NCBI GenBank assembly: GCA_947503765.1
Contig: CANNFA010000001.1
Coordinates: 372,001-436,000, forward strand
Reading direction: 5' to 3'
DNA: 64,000 nt
DNA from: an uncultured Paracoccaceae bacterium
Lineage (GTDB): Bacteria; Pseudomonadota; Alphaproteobacteria; Rhodobacterales; Rhodobacteraceae
Part shown: in pieces, positions 18,003 to 27,109 of the stretch
How positions within the stretch are numbered: position 1 is the stretch's first letter
Layout: each line of letters opens with the position of its first letter
Notes under the pieces: model-generated
Seen by the model: the letters and a program-made list of their open reading frames with translations, nothing else
What the model was told of the DNA's origin: nothing
The model's database searches: none
Program-made: the position numbers and the translations under genes

Positions 18003-21000
18003 TCAGCCGCTCGGCAGGGTCAGCGTGATGGTCTTGCCGCGCTTGACGTAGCGCAGCTCGTCGTCGCCAATCGCCACCACCTGCCCGCCATCCACCTTGT
18101 CGCCCGGCTGCACCTTGACATAGCGCCCCGTGGCCAGCCGCACCAGCGCGCGCCGGTTGCTGGCCGATCCGTAGACGCCGATCAGGTTCACCCGGTTCAG
18201 CCGCAGCGCGTTCTCGTCGGTGGCGGTCGCGGCGACGGCGGCGGTGGTCGGGATCTCGGGCGCGCGGACCGGTGCCGCGACTTCGGGCGTCCGGGCCGGG
18301 GCGGAGCTGTCCGATTCGGGCTCCGGCGCGGGCGGGGCGGTGGCCGCCTCCTGCAGCGCCGTCTCGACGATGGTGGCGAAACCGGCCGGCCTTGTCGGCG
18401 GCGTGGTCGAGGCGTTCACCGCCAATTCCGTCGCCCCCTCGAAGTCGGGCGGCGGCGCGGCGTCGTCGCCTGCACGTTCCTCGATCAGGTCGGTGGCCAG
18501 CGATGCGGTCTCGACCGTCTCTTCGCGGGCAACCTCGGTGCCCGGCCGCAGCGGCGGCACCACGTCGGCAAAGTCGATCAACGGATCGGGCGCATCCGCC
18601 GCCGGGGTCTCCTCGGCCGCTTCGCCAGCCGTCTCGTCCGGCTCCGGCTGCGCCGCCACATCCAGCGCGGCAACCTCGGTCTCCGCATCGGCGGACTGGT
18701 CCGGCTCTGGCGCCGCATCGCCACCGGGGCGGGTCGGCGGGCGCACCTCGGCCAGTTCGTCGCGCGTCAGCCCGCCAAAGCGGGCGCGCTCGTCCATCTC
18801 GGCCAGATCGCTCTCGTCCAGAAACGGCGCAAGATCCCGAAGCGTTTCGGGATCCGGGATCGGCGTCTCTCGCACCGGCGCTTCCTCTGCCGCGGCCGTC
18901 TCCTCGGCTGGCGGGTCGGCCCCCGCCGGCAGATCGAGCGAGGTTTCGTCCTGCGGCGCCTCTTCCTCGGCCGGGGCCTCCTCGGCCGGCGACGCCTCTC
19001 CGGGGCGCGGCGGCGGCACGACGCTTGGCGTGCCCTCGAACACCAGAACGCCCTGCGGCGTCAGGGCGCCGTCCTCGGTCGGGCGCACCAGCCCGCGCTC
19101 GTCGAGGTCGAATTCCAGTGTCAGCGGCAGAGGCGGGAATTGTCCCGCCGGGCGGCTGTCCTCCGGCACGAGCGAATCGGCGGTCGGAAGCTCGCGGCTC
19201 TGCGGATCGGCGAGCGCCGTGTCGGCCGAAGACAGAACAAGCGCGTCGATCCGGTCCGCCCCCGGCGAGGTGGCCGGTTCCGGGGCCAGGACCGAGATGC
19301 CCGTGCGCTCGTAGATCGCGGCGGCCTGTTCGGCATCCGGCAAGGGCACAGGCGCGGGCGCGGGGACCGGCGCGGGCGCGTCGATTTCTGCGGCCGGCGC
19401 ATCCTCGGCGGCGGGCGGTTCTTCGAGGCGCACGATCTCCAGCTCGCCGGGGGCCGCGCCGCCATCGGCCGGGGCCGCGCTTTGTCCGTTCTCCGAGGGG
19501 CTCGCCGCCTCCGACAATTCCGGCGCGATGGTCGCGATGTCCGGCGCGGGCCGATCGTCCAGCGCCGAGGAGCCGGTTCCCGGCGCCTCTGACGGCGGCG
19601 GGGCCGCGGCGATCTCGATATCCCCGGTTGCCGGTTCATCCACCGGTTCCGCGGCGGGGCCGGTTTCGGGATCCGCCTCGGGCGCGGCCGGCTCCACCGG
19701 TTCGGCCGGGGCGGTATCCACGCCGCCAAGGCCGCCCGGCGCATCCGGCACTGCCGGCGGCTCCTCGGGCTGAAGCGCGGTCACCTCGACCCCCGGCATC
19801 GGCACCGAGGGCGGCGTTTCGGCCTCGGGCGGCGCCGCCTGTTCGGGGCCGTCCGTCGCGGTCGCGGCGCCGGGCACAGCCGGGTCGGCGGGTGCGGGCT
19901 CCTGCGGCGCATCCGGCGCGATCGCAAGATCTTCGGGCACGATCACCGGCGCGGGTTCGGACGGCCCGGCGATCTCTTCGTCGCCGCCCAGCCCGAACCA
20001 GCCTGAAGCCACATCGTTCATGAAATAGGTCGACCACAGCGCCACGACCGCAAGCGCCAGCAGCAGCGCCAGCGTCACGCCGACCCGCAGGATGCGCGGC
20101 CGCTCGCGCGGCGGGGTTTGCCCGCGCGCGCCGAACACGGTCATTGCCTCGGCCTCGGTCGGCCGGGCGGGGCGCGGCGCGTCCGGCGCGGGGGTGCGCG
20201 GCGTCTCGACCCGGCCGCGCCCGATTCGGCCCAGCACGCCCGGCAGGTCCGTCTTGCGCGCCTTCGCAGGCTCGGGCGCGCGCGCCATGTCCAGTACCGG
20301 GTCGGCCTTGCCCGCCAGTTCCGCCGCGCCCGGATCGACCGCCGCCGCCCGCGCCGCAGGCGAGGCGGGCGGCGTCTTGGCCACGTTGCCCCAGGCCGCG
20401 CCGCTGGGGGCGTCGCCGCTGCGCTCGACCGGCGGCGGCATCGGGCGCCGTGCCAGCGGGGTGCCCGCCGCGGCACCGTTGAGCCGGCCGGCCGACGGCC
20501 CGCCGCCAGGCCGGCGCGCGGCCGCGGCCGGCGCCGCCGTGTCGACATCCTGCGCCTGCGCCTCCTCGACCGGCGGCAGCGGCGCGATCTTGGGGCCGTC
20601 CGGTTTGGCGGCGCCTTCGGCTTCGGTCTCGGGCGCGGCGGCGGCAATGGCAGGCCGGTTCACGCCGGCCGTCCCGCGCGCCCGGCGCGACGAGAAGGCA
20701 ACCGGCGTGTCGACACCAACCGGAGGATGCACGGCGGTGGCATGCATCCCGAACACCGTGGCATTGCGGTCGTCCGACGCTTCGGCCGGCTCGCGGTCCG
20801 CGGGGGTCTCGGCCGCCTCAGCCGGCGCCGTGTCTTCAGCCTCACACTCGGCCGGATCCGGCGCCGCGTCCGGCCCCGCGCCATCCCCGAACTCTGCCGC
20901 CTCTGCGGCACCCTCTTCGGTCCCGGCGACGGCGCCTGTCTCCGCCGCCGTGTCAGGCTCTGCCTCCGCCTCCGTCTCCGCCCCGCTTTCCGGCAACTCG

Positions 21001-21569
21001 GGCTCGGCGACATCCTCGCCCAGCAAGCCCAGTATCCTGATCGGCCGCTTGTCCGGCTCCACGCTCTCGCCCTCGCCCAGCAGCGACGCCGCATGCCGCG
21101 TCGGGCCGAAGAACGGCTCGCCGTCGAACGCGCCCTTCGGCGGAATCGCCACGAAGGAGACCGGGTTGAAGCGGTACTGGCTCGCAAAGCTCTCCGCCTC
21201 GGCCAGCGTTTCGCGCGCCACCGCGGCGACTTTCGCCTTGCCGCTCCGCACCTTGAAGTCGAACACGAGATCGCGCACCTCGTAAGGCGACAGCCCGGCC
21301 AGCGCATCCTGGATCTGCGCGATCCGGTCGGCCCGGCCCGGCCCCGGCACATCGACCTCGACATACAGGACCTGGCTGTCGGGGATCACCAGCTTGGTGG
21401 TCAGCCCGCCGGCCTCCAGGTCGGTCGCGGTGCGCCGCAGCACCACCAGCGCGTCCACGAGATCGGGCGCGTCCAGCGACACGTCGCCGACGGACAGCCA
21501 GCCGCCGGGCGCGCGGTGCAAAAGGCCGATGCCGTCATGGGATAGGTTCAGGGCGAAACTGGGTTTCAT
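18003..21569 (-). CDS. large bitopic protein: PilM/GspL-like N-domain, long disordered linker, PilP/GspC-like C-domain
   Basis: A 1188-residue protein. Residues about 1-150 (FALNLSHDGIGLLHRAPGGW, then TTKLVIPDSQVLYVEVDVPG and YEVRDLVFDFKVRSGKAKVA) look like the actin-like cytoplasmic fold of PilM/GspL. Residues about 150-490 are acidic, Ala/Pro/Glu-rich and probably disordered. A single membrane helix lies near 493-514 (GVTLALLLALAVVALWSTYF). Another 600 residues of Pro/Glu/Ala-rich linker follow, with repeated PPxRPG segments. The last 70 residues (NLIGVYGSASNRRALVRL, YVKVQPGDKVDGGQVVAIGD) resemble the small beta domain of PilP/GspC. Domain matches are by eye. I assign no precise function; an envelope-spanning scaffold is the best guess. 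Confidence 0.8.
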   Translation of the reverse strand: MKPSFALNLSHDGIGLLHRAPGGWLSVGDVSLDAPDLVDALVVLRRTATDLEAGGLTTKLVIPDSQVLYVEVDVPGPGRADRIAQIQDALAGLSPYEVRDLVFDFKVRSGKAKVAAVARETLAEAESFASQYRFNPVSFVAIPPKGAFDGEPFFGPTRHAASLLGEGESVEPDKRPIRILGLLGEDVAEPELPESGAETEAEAEPDTAAETGAVAGTEEGAAEAAEFGDGAGPDAAPDPAECEAEDTAPAEAAETPADREPAEASDDRNATVFGMHATAVHPPVGVDTPVAFSSRRARGTAGVNRPAIAAAAPETEAEGAAKPDGPKIAPLPPVEEAQAQDVDTAAPAAAARRPGGGPSAGRLNGAAAGTPLARRPMPPPVERSGDAPSGAAWGNVAKTPPASPAARAAAVDPGAAELAGKADPVLDMARAPEPAKARKTDLPGVLGRIGRGRVETPRTPAPDAPRPARPTEAEAMTVFGARGQTPPRERPRILRVGVTLALLLALAVVALWSTYFMNDVASGWFGLGGDEEIAGPSEPAPVIVPEDLAIAPDAPQEPAPADPAVPGAATATDGPEQAAPPEAETPPSVPMPGVEVTALQPEEPPAVPDAPGGLGGVDTAPAEPVEPAAPEADPETGPAAEPVDEPATGDIEIAAAPPPSEAPGTGSSALDDRPAPDIATIAPELSEAASPSENGQSAAPADGGAAPGELEIVRLEEPPAAEDAPAAEIDAPAPVPAPAPVPLPDAEQAAAIYERTGISVLAPEPATSPGADRIDALVLSSADTALADPQSRELPTADSLVPEDSRPAGQFPPLPLTLEFDLDERGLVRPTEDGALTPQGVLVFEGTPSVVPPPRPGEASPAEEAPAEEEAPQDETSLDLPAGADPPAEETAAAEEAPVRETPIPDPETLRDLAPFLDESDLAEMDERARFGGLTRDELAEVRPPTRPGGDAAPEPDQSADAETEVAALDVAAQPEPDETAGEAAEETPAADAPDPLIDFADVVPPLRPGTEVAREETVETASLATDLIEERAGDDAAPPPDFEGATELAVNASTTPPTRPAGFATIVETALQEAATAPPAPEPESDSSAPARTPEVAAPVRAPEIPTTAAVAATATDENALRLNRVNLIGVYGSASNRRALVRLATGRYVKVQPGDKVDGGQVVAIGDDELRYVKRGKTITLTLPSG

Positions 21570-21732
21570 GCGTCCGGTCTATAATATGTCGGGGGACCGC
21601 TTGGGAGTCGCACTCCCTCTTTCGGCCCTGACTATAGCAACAAACCGCCGAGGAAAAGCGGAACCGCGATGCGCGCTCTTGCCGCGGACGCGCTGCCGCG
21701 CAAGCTGTTGCGGCAAACCGAAAGGATATATC

Positions 21733-22419
21733 ATGCGCTGGATCGCCCTCACCCTCGCCCTTGCGTTCGCCATACCGGCACAGGCGCAAGACGCCCTGCA
21801 AAGCCGCCTGACCGTGACCGGCACCGGCACGGTGTCGCGCGCGCCCGACATGGCCGTCATCTCGCTGGGCGCCGCCGCCCGCGCCGAAAGCGCCGCGGCG
21901 GCGATGGACGAAACCTCCGCCGCCACGGCCGCGATCCTCGCGCAACTGCAACAGGCAGGCGTCGCGCCGCGCGACATCCAGACAAGCACCCTGTCGCTGA
22001 GGCCGCTTTATGACACCCCCTCCAGCAAGGGCGGCAGCGATCCGCGGATCACCGGCTACGACGCGTCGAACACCGTCACGATCCGAATCCGCGCGCTGGA
22101 CGATCTGGGCGGCATCCTCGACGCAGCGCTGAACAGCGGCGCCAACACGTTCCACGGACTGCGATTCGCCCTGCAGGATCCCGCCCCCGCGCTGGACGAG
22201 GCGCGCCGCCGCGCCGTCGCCGAGGCGATGCGCAAGGCCGCGCTCTACGCCGATGCGGCGGGTGTCGCGCTCGGCCCCCTGCGCGACCTGTCCGAAAGCG
22301 GCGGCGGAAACGCCCCCATGATGATGCGCGCCGAAATGGCCGAATCGGTTCCCGTCGCCGCGGGCGAGCTGGAGGTCGAGGCCCGGGTCACGATGGTCTT
22401 CTCGATCGAGACCCCCTGA
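21733..22419 (+). CDS. exported SIMPL-domain (DUF541) protein
   Basis: A 228-residue protein with a signal peptide (MRWIALTLALAFAIPAQAQ) and one SIMPL/DUF541 domain: LTVTGTGTVSRAPDMAVISL, TSTLSLRPLYD, ITGYDASNTVTIRIRALDDL and a C-terminal ARVTMVFSIE strand. Family members are periplasmic or outer-membrane linked and have been connected with oxidative stress, without a clear biochemical role. The start at 21733 has AAAGGATAT upstream. It diverges from the 1188-residue scaffold gene across 163 bases. A dispersed repeat element starts 11 bases after its stop. Confidence 0.88.
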   Translation: MRWIALTLALAFAIPAQAQDALQSRLTVTGTGTVSRAPDMAVISLGAAARAESAAAAMDETSAATAAILAQLQQAGVAPRDIQTSTLSLRPLYDTPSSKGGSDPRITGYDASNTVTIRIRALDDLGGILDAALNSGANTFHGLRFALQDPAPALDEARRRAVAEAMRKAALYADAAGVALGPLRDLSESGGGNAPMMMRAEMAESVPVAAGELEVEARVTMVFSIETP

Positions 22420-22846
22420 CCCGCCTATCCTCCTCATCTTGCTGAAAATACCTTGGCGAGCGCGAGGGGCAACGCCCCTCGCCGGATCGGACCAGGGTCC
22501 GATCCGCGCCTGACCTTCGGCGCACTGCCCGTCATTCTCGCGCCCGTGGCACAAAAGACCGGTCTCCCCAGGCTCCAGCGGCATGTTCCGCAGGTGGCGA
22601 TACCCGCCCGCAACACCCGCCCGCACCGCGCGCGCGAAAATGCCCGCAGCCGCGGCGAATCCCGGGGCTGCGCGAGCCGCGTGCGGCAACCAGCGCGGCC
22701 TTGCGCATCGCCCCCCCGGCGCCCTGTCACTCCCCGGCCGGGGCAGAGTAGCGGCGGGCCGAACCGCACGGGGCGCACATCCGCAACCCGCTTGAATCCC
22801 GCGGCCCGGGCGGCATATGTCACGGGGCCACCCAGAAGGAGCCGAC
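22420..22846. other. intergenic region between SIMPL gene and pepF
   Basis: The first part (22431-22483) is copy 4 of the dispersed element. The remaining 360 bases are GC-rich with open frames on both strands, but none shows a ribosome-binding site, family resemblance or credible composition. AGAAGGA just before 22847 is the pepF ribosome-binding site. Confidence 0.4.
22431..22483 (-). repeat. dispersed hairpin-plus-core element, copy 4 (inverted)
   Basis: Read on the minus strand, a GCGAGGGGC / GCCCCTCGC hairpin (22462-22482) precedes the core AAGGTATTTTCAGC then AAGATGAGGA (22454-22431). It follows a plus-strand gene by 11 bases in inverted orientation. Unlike the other copies, it does not lie between converging genes. 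Confidence 0.65.
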
Positions 22847-24679
22847 ATGCGACATCCCATCCGCCCGCCCCGCGACGCCAACGCCGCCCCCGGCGGCCCC
22901 GGCGACAGGAACCTGGGCGATCTGCCCGAATGGGATCTGACGGATCTGTACGCCGCGCCCGACGCGCCGGAACTCGCGCGCGACATGGACTGGCTGGAAA
23001 CCGCCTGCGCCGATTTCGCCGCCGATTACCGGGGCAAGCTGGCCGATCTCGACGCCGCCGGCATGCTGGATTGCGTGCTGCGGCACGAGAAGATCGACAT
23101 GATCACCGGGCGCATCATGTCCTTTGCCGGGCTGCGCTACTACCAGCAGACCACCGACCCCGAGCGGGCCAAGTTCCTGTCCGATTGCCAGGACCGGATC
23201 ACCGATTTCTCGGCGCCGCTGGTCTTCTTCGCGCTTGAGCTGAACCGCCTGCCGGACAACCATCTTGACGCGCTGTTCGCGCAAAACGCGGATCTGGCCC
23301 GTTACAGGCCGATCTTCGAGCGGCTGCGCGCGATGCGTCCGCACCAGCTTTCGGACGAGCTGGAGCAGTTCCTGCACGACCAGTCGGTGGTCGGCGCCTC
23401 GGCCTGGAACAAGCTGTTCGACGAGACCATCGCGGGCCTGACCTTCGACGTGGACGGCGAGGAGTTCGGGATCGAGGGTACGCTGAACTTCCTGACCGAT
23501 CCCGACCGCACCAAACGCGAAAGCGCAGCGCGCGCGCTGGCCCGCGTCTTTGCCCGGCAATTGCCGCTCTTTGCGCGCGTTCACAACACGCTGGCCAAGG
23601 AAAAGGAGATCGAGGATCGCTGGCGGCACATGCCGACGCCGCAATACGGCCGGCACCTCGCCAATCATGTCGAGCCCGAGGTGGTCGAGGCGCTGCGGGA
23701 CGCGGTCGTCGCCGCCTACCCGAAGCTGTCGCACCGCTATTACGAGCTCAAGCGCAAGTGGCTGGGACTGGACAGGTTGCAGGTCTGGGATCGCAACGCG
23801 CCGCTTCCGATGGAACAGCAGCGCGTCGTCGGCTGGGACGCCGCCCGCGACATGGTGTTGGACGCCTATTCCGGGTTCGCGCCCGCGATGGGCGAGCTGG
23901 CCGAGCCGTTCTTCGACAAGGGCTGGATCGACGCCGCCGTCAAGCCCGGCAAGGCCCCCGGCGCCTTTGCCCATCCGACGGTGACCGACGTGCATCCCTA
24001 TGTCATGCTCAACTATCTGGGCAAACCGCGCGACGTGATGACGCTGGCGCACGAGCTGGGCCACGGCGTGCACCAGGTGCTGGCGGCGGGCCAGGGCGAA
24101 TTGCTGTCCGCCACGCCGCTGACCCTGGCCGAGACCGCCAGCGTCTTCGGCGAGATGCTGACCTTCCGCAAGCTTCTGTCGAACGCGAAGGACGATGCCG
24201 AGCGCAAGGTGCTGCTGGCCGGCAAGGTCGAGGACATGATCAATACCGTGGTGCGCCAGATCGCGTTCTACGATTTCGAGTGCAAGCTGCACGCCGCCCG
24301 CGCCGAGGGCGAGCTGACGCCAGAGGGCATCAACGCGCTGTGGATGTCGGTTCAGGGCGAAAGCCTTGGCCCCGCCTTCACCTTCATGGACGGGTACGAG
24401 ACGTTCTGGGCCTATATCCCGCATTTCGTGCACTCGCCGTTCTACGTCTATGCCTATGCGTTCGGCGACGGGCTGGTGAACGCGCTTTACGCCGTCTACG
24501 AAGAGGGCGATCCGGGCTTCCAAGACAAGTATTTCGAGATGCTGAAAGCGGGCGGATCGAAGCATCACAAGGAGCTTCTGGCGCCGTTCGGGCTGGACGC
24601 GTCGGACCCGGCCTTCTGGGACAAGGGGCTTTCGATGATCTCGGGCCTGATCGACGAGCTGGAGGCGATGGAGGAGTAG
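22847..24679 (+). CDS. pepF: M3 family oligoendopeptidase F
   Basis: A 610-residue zinc metallopeptidase that degrades oligopeptides in the cytosol. Zinc site HELGH lies at residues 402-406 (THAHELGHGVHQ-like: LAHELGHGVHQV), followed by the distal glutamate in LAETASVFGEML. The N-terminal half has the helical oligopeptidase-F domain (GKLADLDAAGMLDCVLRHEK, DPERAKFLSDCQDRITDF). The C-terminal YVYAYAFGDGLVNALYAVYE is typical. The start at 22847 is favoured by AGAAGGA seven bases upstream over an in-frame ATG at 22817. No signal peptide. Confidence 0.95.
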   Translation: MRHPIRPPRDANAAPGGPGDRNLGDLPEWDLTDLYAAPDAPELARDMDWLETACADFAADYRGKLADLDAAGMLDCVLRHEKIDMITGRIMSFAGLRYYQQTTDPERAKFLSDCQDRITDFSAPLVFFALELNRLPDNHLDALFAQNADLARYRPIFERLRAMRPHQLSDELEQFLHDQSVVGASAWNKLFDETIAGLTFDVDGEEFGIEGTLNFLTDPDRTKRESAARALARVFARQLPLFARVHNTLAKEKEIEDRWRHMPTPQYGRHLANHVEPEVVEALRDAVVAAYPKLSHRYYELKRKWLGLDRLQVWDRNAPLPMEQQRVVGWDAARDMVLDAYSGFAPAMGELAEPFFDKGWIDAAVKPGKAPGAFAHPTVTDVHPYVMLNYLGKPRDVMTLAHELGHGVHQVLAAGQGELLSATPLTLAETASVFGEMLTFRKLLSNAKDDAERKVLLAGKVEDMINTVVRQIAFYDFECKLHAARAEGELTPEGINALWMSVQGESLGPAFTFMDGYETFWAYIPHFVHSPFYVYAYAFGDGLVNALYAVYEEGDPGFQDKYFEMLKAGGSKHHKELLAPFGLDASDPAFWDKGLSMISGLIDELEAMEE

Positions 24680-24734
24680 CCCCGCGATCCATCTTGCGAG
24701 GCGCGATGCGAAAAGGGCGAGGGCGGCGGGGCGT

Positions 24735-24760
24735 AGGGTGGACATGCCCCACCCCTACCC
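24735..24760. repeat. imperfect palindrome of the GTAGGGTGG type, possible terminator
   Basis: Arms GTAGGGTGG (24735-24743) and CCACCCCTAC (24751-24760, one bulged C) enclose a 7-base loop. It lies between the converging pepF and zinc-finger genes. Palindromes with this sequence are common between genes in Rhodobacterales genomes as I recall; here it may end transcription from either side, though no T tract follows. Confidence 0.55.
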
Positions 24761-24824
24761 GCACCGGCATGAAGATGCGGTTAACCCCGCAAGGCGCGCG
24801 CCGGCGCCGCCCTGCCCGCTTTGA

Positions 24825-25094
24825 TCACTTCAACTGGCTGTCCTTGGAGCCGCGCCGGTTGATGCCCGGCCGCGCCTGAAAGCGGCCGTCACGCTCCTGC
24901 TGGCAATCGAGGCACAGCTTGACGCCGGGCAGCGCGCGGCGGCGCTTTTCGGGGATTTCCTCGCCGCATTCGGCGCATTCGGCCAAGCTTTCGCCGACCG
25001 GTGCGGGCCGCGCCTTGAGGCGGGCCAGTTCGTCTGCCACCGATGCCTCGATCTGTTCGTTCACCGCGCCGTCGCGCGACCATCCGCCTGCCAT
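24825..25094 (-). CDS. DksA/TraR-type C4 zinc-finger protein
   Basis: An 89-residue protein with one C4 zinc finger: CAECGEEIPEKRRRALPG then VKLCLDCQQE, that is CxxC-x17-CxxC, as in the TraR/YbiI branch of the DksA family. It lacks the long coiled-coil of full DksA that reaches into RNA polymerase, so a role as a short TraR-like polymerase effector is possible but unproven. The start at 25094 (MAGGWSRDG) has AAAGGAG upstream. It is about 100 bases downstream of the DUF4389 gene on the same strand. Confidence 0.88.
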   Translation of the reverse strand: MAGGWSRDGAVNEQIEASVADELARLKARPAPVGESLAECAECGEEIPEKRRRALPGVKLCLDCQQERDGRFQARPGINRRGSKDSQLK

Positions 25095-25195
25095 GTCAAC
25101 GCTCCTTTCAGCCGCTCGGGCCACGTTCCGGCTGCCGTCTGGACATCAATATAGGGTCGCCGCGCAGGTTTCGCCAAGTCCGCCGGCGCGCGGGC

Positions 25196-25501
25196 TCAGT
25201 CCAGCTCGGTCCAGGGCCAGGGCTTCACCTCGCTCGCCGCCGTCTGGTAGCGCGCCGCCTTGGCGATCCAGATGCCAAGGCTTTCGCCGAACTCGGCCAG
25301 GCGGGGATTCGGCTCTCCCTTGTTCAGCGCCATGACGACGAACTGCACCAGCGTCGCCACCCAAAGCACCGTCTGCGCCGCGTAGAGCAGCACCGAGATC
25401 AGGATCATGTAGATCAGCCGCACCAGCAGCCCGTCGCGGCGTTCGGGCTCGAATTGCGGCCCGCTCATGCGGCCCTCGAATTTGCCTTCGTCCCGGTCCA
25501 T
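25196..25501 (-). CDS. DUF4389 membrane protein
   Basis: A 101-residue protein with two hydrophobic helices (about 26-42 and 45-60: LVRLIYMILISVLLYAAQTV then LWVATLVQFVVMAL), followed by NPRLAEFGESLGIWIAKAARY, the hallmark of DUF4389. Function unknown in the family. The ATG follows the stop of the Gfo/Idh/MocA oxidoreductase gene with no base between, so they form an operon. Confidence 0.85.
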   Translation of the reverse strand: MDRDEGKFEGRMSGPQFEPERRDGLLVRLIYMILISVLLYAAQTVLWVATLVQFVVMALNKGEPNPRLAEFGESLGIWIAKAARYQTAASEVKPWPWTELD

Positions 25502-26476
25502 TCAGGCCCCTTCTTCCGCTGCCAGCACCATGTCGATCATCCGCTGGGTGCCCCGGCTGAATTCCAGCGGGCAGGGATAGGCTGCCTCGCCGCGCACCGC
25601 GCTGCCGAAATTCTGCACCTGTTCGACATAGTGGTTCAGGCCCGGCCAACGCTCGGTGGTCACGCTCATCGCGCCATTCTCCAGCGTCAGTTCGGCCTGG
25701 TCGAAGACACCGGCGTTGAACGGCCCGGTCAGGCGCATCACGCCCTCCTCACCGTGGAAGGCCATGTATTGGCGCGGGAACATCCGCATCGACGTGACCG
25801 AGGAATAGCGGAAGGACGGGAAATCGGCGGCGACATGGGCGAATACATCCACGTCGTTCTCGCGCCGGATATGGGCGGTGACGGCCTGCGGTTCCTCGCC
25901 GGTCACGAACCGGGCGGAGCCGAAGGTGTAGACGCCGATATCGGGCAGCGATCCGCCCCCCGTTTCGGGCTTGTTGCGGATGTTGCCCGGATCGGCGCGG
26001 TTGTCGTAGGAAAACACCCCGTCAACCAGCACCAGCTTGCCGATCGCGCCCTGTTCATAGAGCGCCTTGGCGCGCTGCCATTGCGGGTGATGCACGATCA
26101 TGTACGCCTCGGCCGCCAGCAGCCCGGCCTTGTCACGCGCCGCGATCAGGCGGTCGAACTCGGATTCCTGCATGGCGATGGGTTTTTCGCACAGGACATG
26201 CTTGCCGGCCTCGAGCGCCTTGATCGTCCACTCGACATGCAGGTGGTTGGGCAGCGGAATATAGACCGCGTCGATCTCCGGGTCGGCCAGCAGCGCGTCG
26301 TAATCGCCGTGCACCTTCAGATCGGGGCAGAACGCCTGAAAGCCTGCCGCCTTGCCCGGCGACGAGGTCGCCAGCGCCGCCAGGCGCGCACCCTCGGCAG
26401 CATGGATTGCGCGCGCCATGTGGTCCTTGGCGAATTTCGCGGCGCCCAGAACGCCCCAGCGGATCGGATCTGTCAT
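25502..26476 (-). CDS. Gfo/Idh/MocA family NAD(P)-dependent oxidoreductase
   Basis: A 324-residue sugar or cyclitol dehydrogenase-like protein. N-terminal Rossmann fold with WGVLGAAKFAKDHMARAI, then VYIPLPNHLHVEWTIKALEA and GKHVLCEKPIAM, where the EKP lysine is catalytic, and AYMIVHHPQW from the C-terminal alpha/beta domain, continuing to GGGSLPDIGVYTF. The substrate cannot be predicted. It is the first gene of a pair with DUF4389. No transporter or sugar genes lie nearby to hint at a pathway. Confidence 0.92.
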   Translation of the reverse strand: MTDPIRWGVLGAAKFAKDHMARAIHAAEGARLAALATSSPGKAAGFQAFCPDLKVHGDYDALLADPEIDAVYIPLPNHLHVEWTIKALEAGKHVLCEKPIAMQESEFDRLIAARDKAGLLAAEAYMIVHHPQWQRAKALYEQGAIGKLVLVDGVFSYDNRADPGNIRNKPETGGGSLPDIGVYTFGSARFVTGEEPQAVTAHIRRENDVDVFAHVAADFPSFRYSSVTSMRMFPRQYMAFHGEEGVMRLTGPFNAGVFDQAELTLENGAMSVTTERWPGLNHYVEQVQNFGSAVRGEAAYPCPLEFSRGTQRMIDMVLAAEEGA

Positions 26477-26613
26477 CGGTCACTCCTGATATGTTGCGGC
26501 GAGCCTAGCGCATGGCTTGCGGGCTTGGAACTCCCTTCGAGCCGGCGCGGGCGGCGCTTGCATTCCGCCGCCGGTCCCATATTTACAGCCCACCGTACCG
26601 GGAAAGGCCGCGG

Positions 26614-27054
26614 ATGATCCGTTATGCTTTGAAATGCACGTCGGGCCATGGCTTCGACAGCTGGTTCGCGGATGCGGACGCCTTCGAGACGCTGCGCGCG
26701 TCCGGCAGGATCGCCTGCCCGGAATGCGGCGGCACGGACGTGTCCAAGTCGCTGATGGCGCCGGGGGTGCGCACCGCGCGCAAGGCCGGTGCCGCGCCGA
26801 AGACGCCCGAGCGGCCGCTGTCGGACCCGGCCAGCCCCGCCGAGGCGAAGCTGGCCGAGCTGCGCCGCCATGTCGAGGCGAATTCCGACTATGTGGGCAT
26901 GAGTTTCGCCGCCGAGGCGCGGCGCATGCATGACGGCGAGATCCCGCACCGCTCGATCTACGGCGAGGCGAAGGCGGAGGAGGCGAAAAAGCTGATCGAG
27001 GACGGCGTGCCGGTCGCGCCGCTGCCGTTCCGGGCAAAGCGCAAGTCGAACTGA
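26614..27054 (+). CDS. DUF1178 family protein
   Basis: A 146-residue cytosolic protein. The N-terminus MIRYALKCTSGHGFDSWFAD and CPECGGTDVSKSLMAPGVRT carry a CxxC pair and an upstream cysteine that may bind zinc; AELRRHVEANSDYVGMSFAA and EIPHRSIYGEAKAEEAKKLI are hallmark DUF1178 segments. Function unknown. The start at 26614 is preceded by GGAAAGG. The same strand SDR gene begins 55 bases after its stop. It diverges from the Gfo/Idh/MocA gene. Confidence 0.88.
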   Translation: MIRYALKCTSGHGFDSWFADADAFETLRASGRIACPECGGTDVSKSLMAPGVRTARKAGAAPKTPERPLSDPASPAEAKLAELRRHVEANSDYVGMSFAAEARRMHDGEIPHRSIYGEAKAEEAKKLIEDGVPVAPLPFRAKRKSN

Positions 27055-27109
27055 GGCGCCCGTGCCGGCACCGGTTGCCCTTTCGCCCGGCGCCGGTCAT
27101 CTTCGCGCC

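Noticed and set aside
22484-22830. Open frames on both strands in the gap before pepF.
   Set aside because: No ribosome-binding site, no conserved motif and unnatural amino-acid composition; treated as non-coding.
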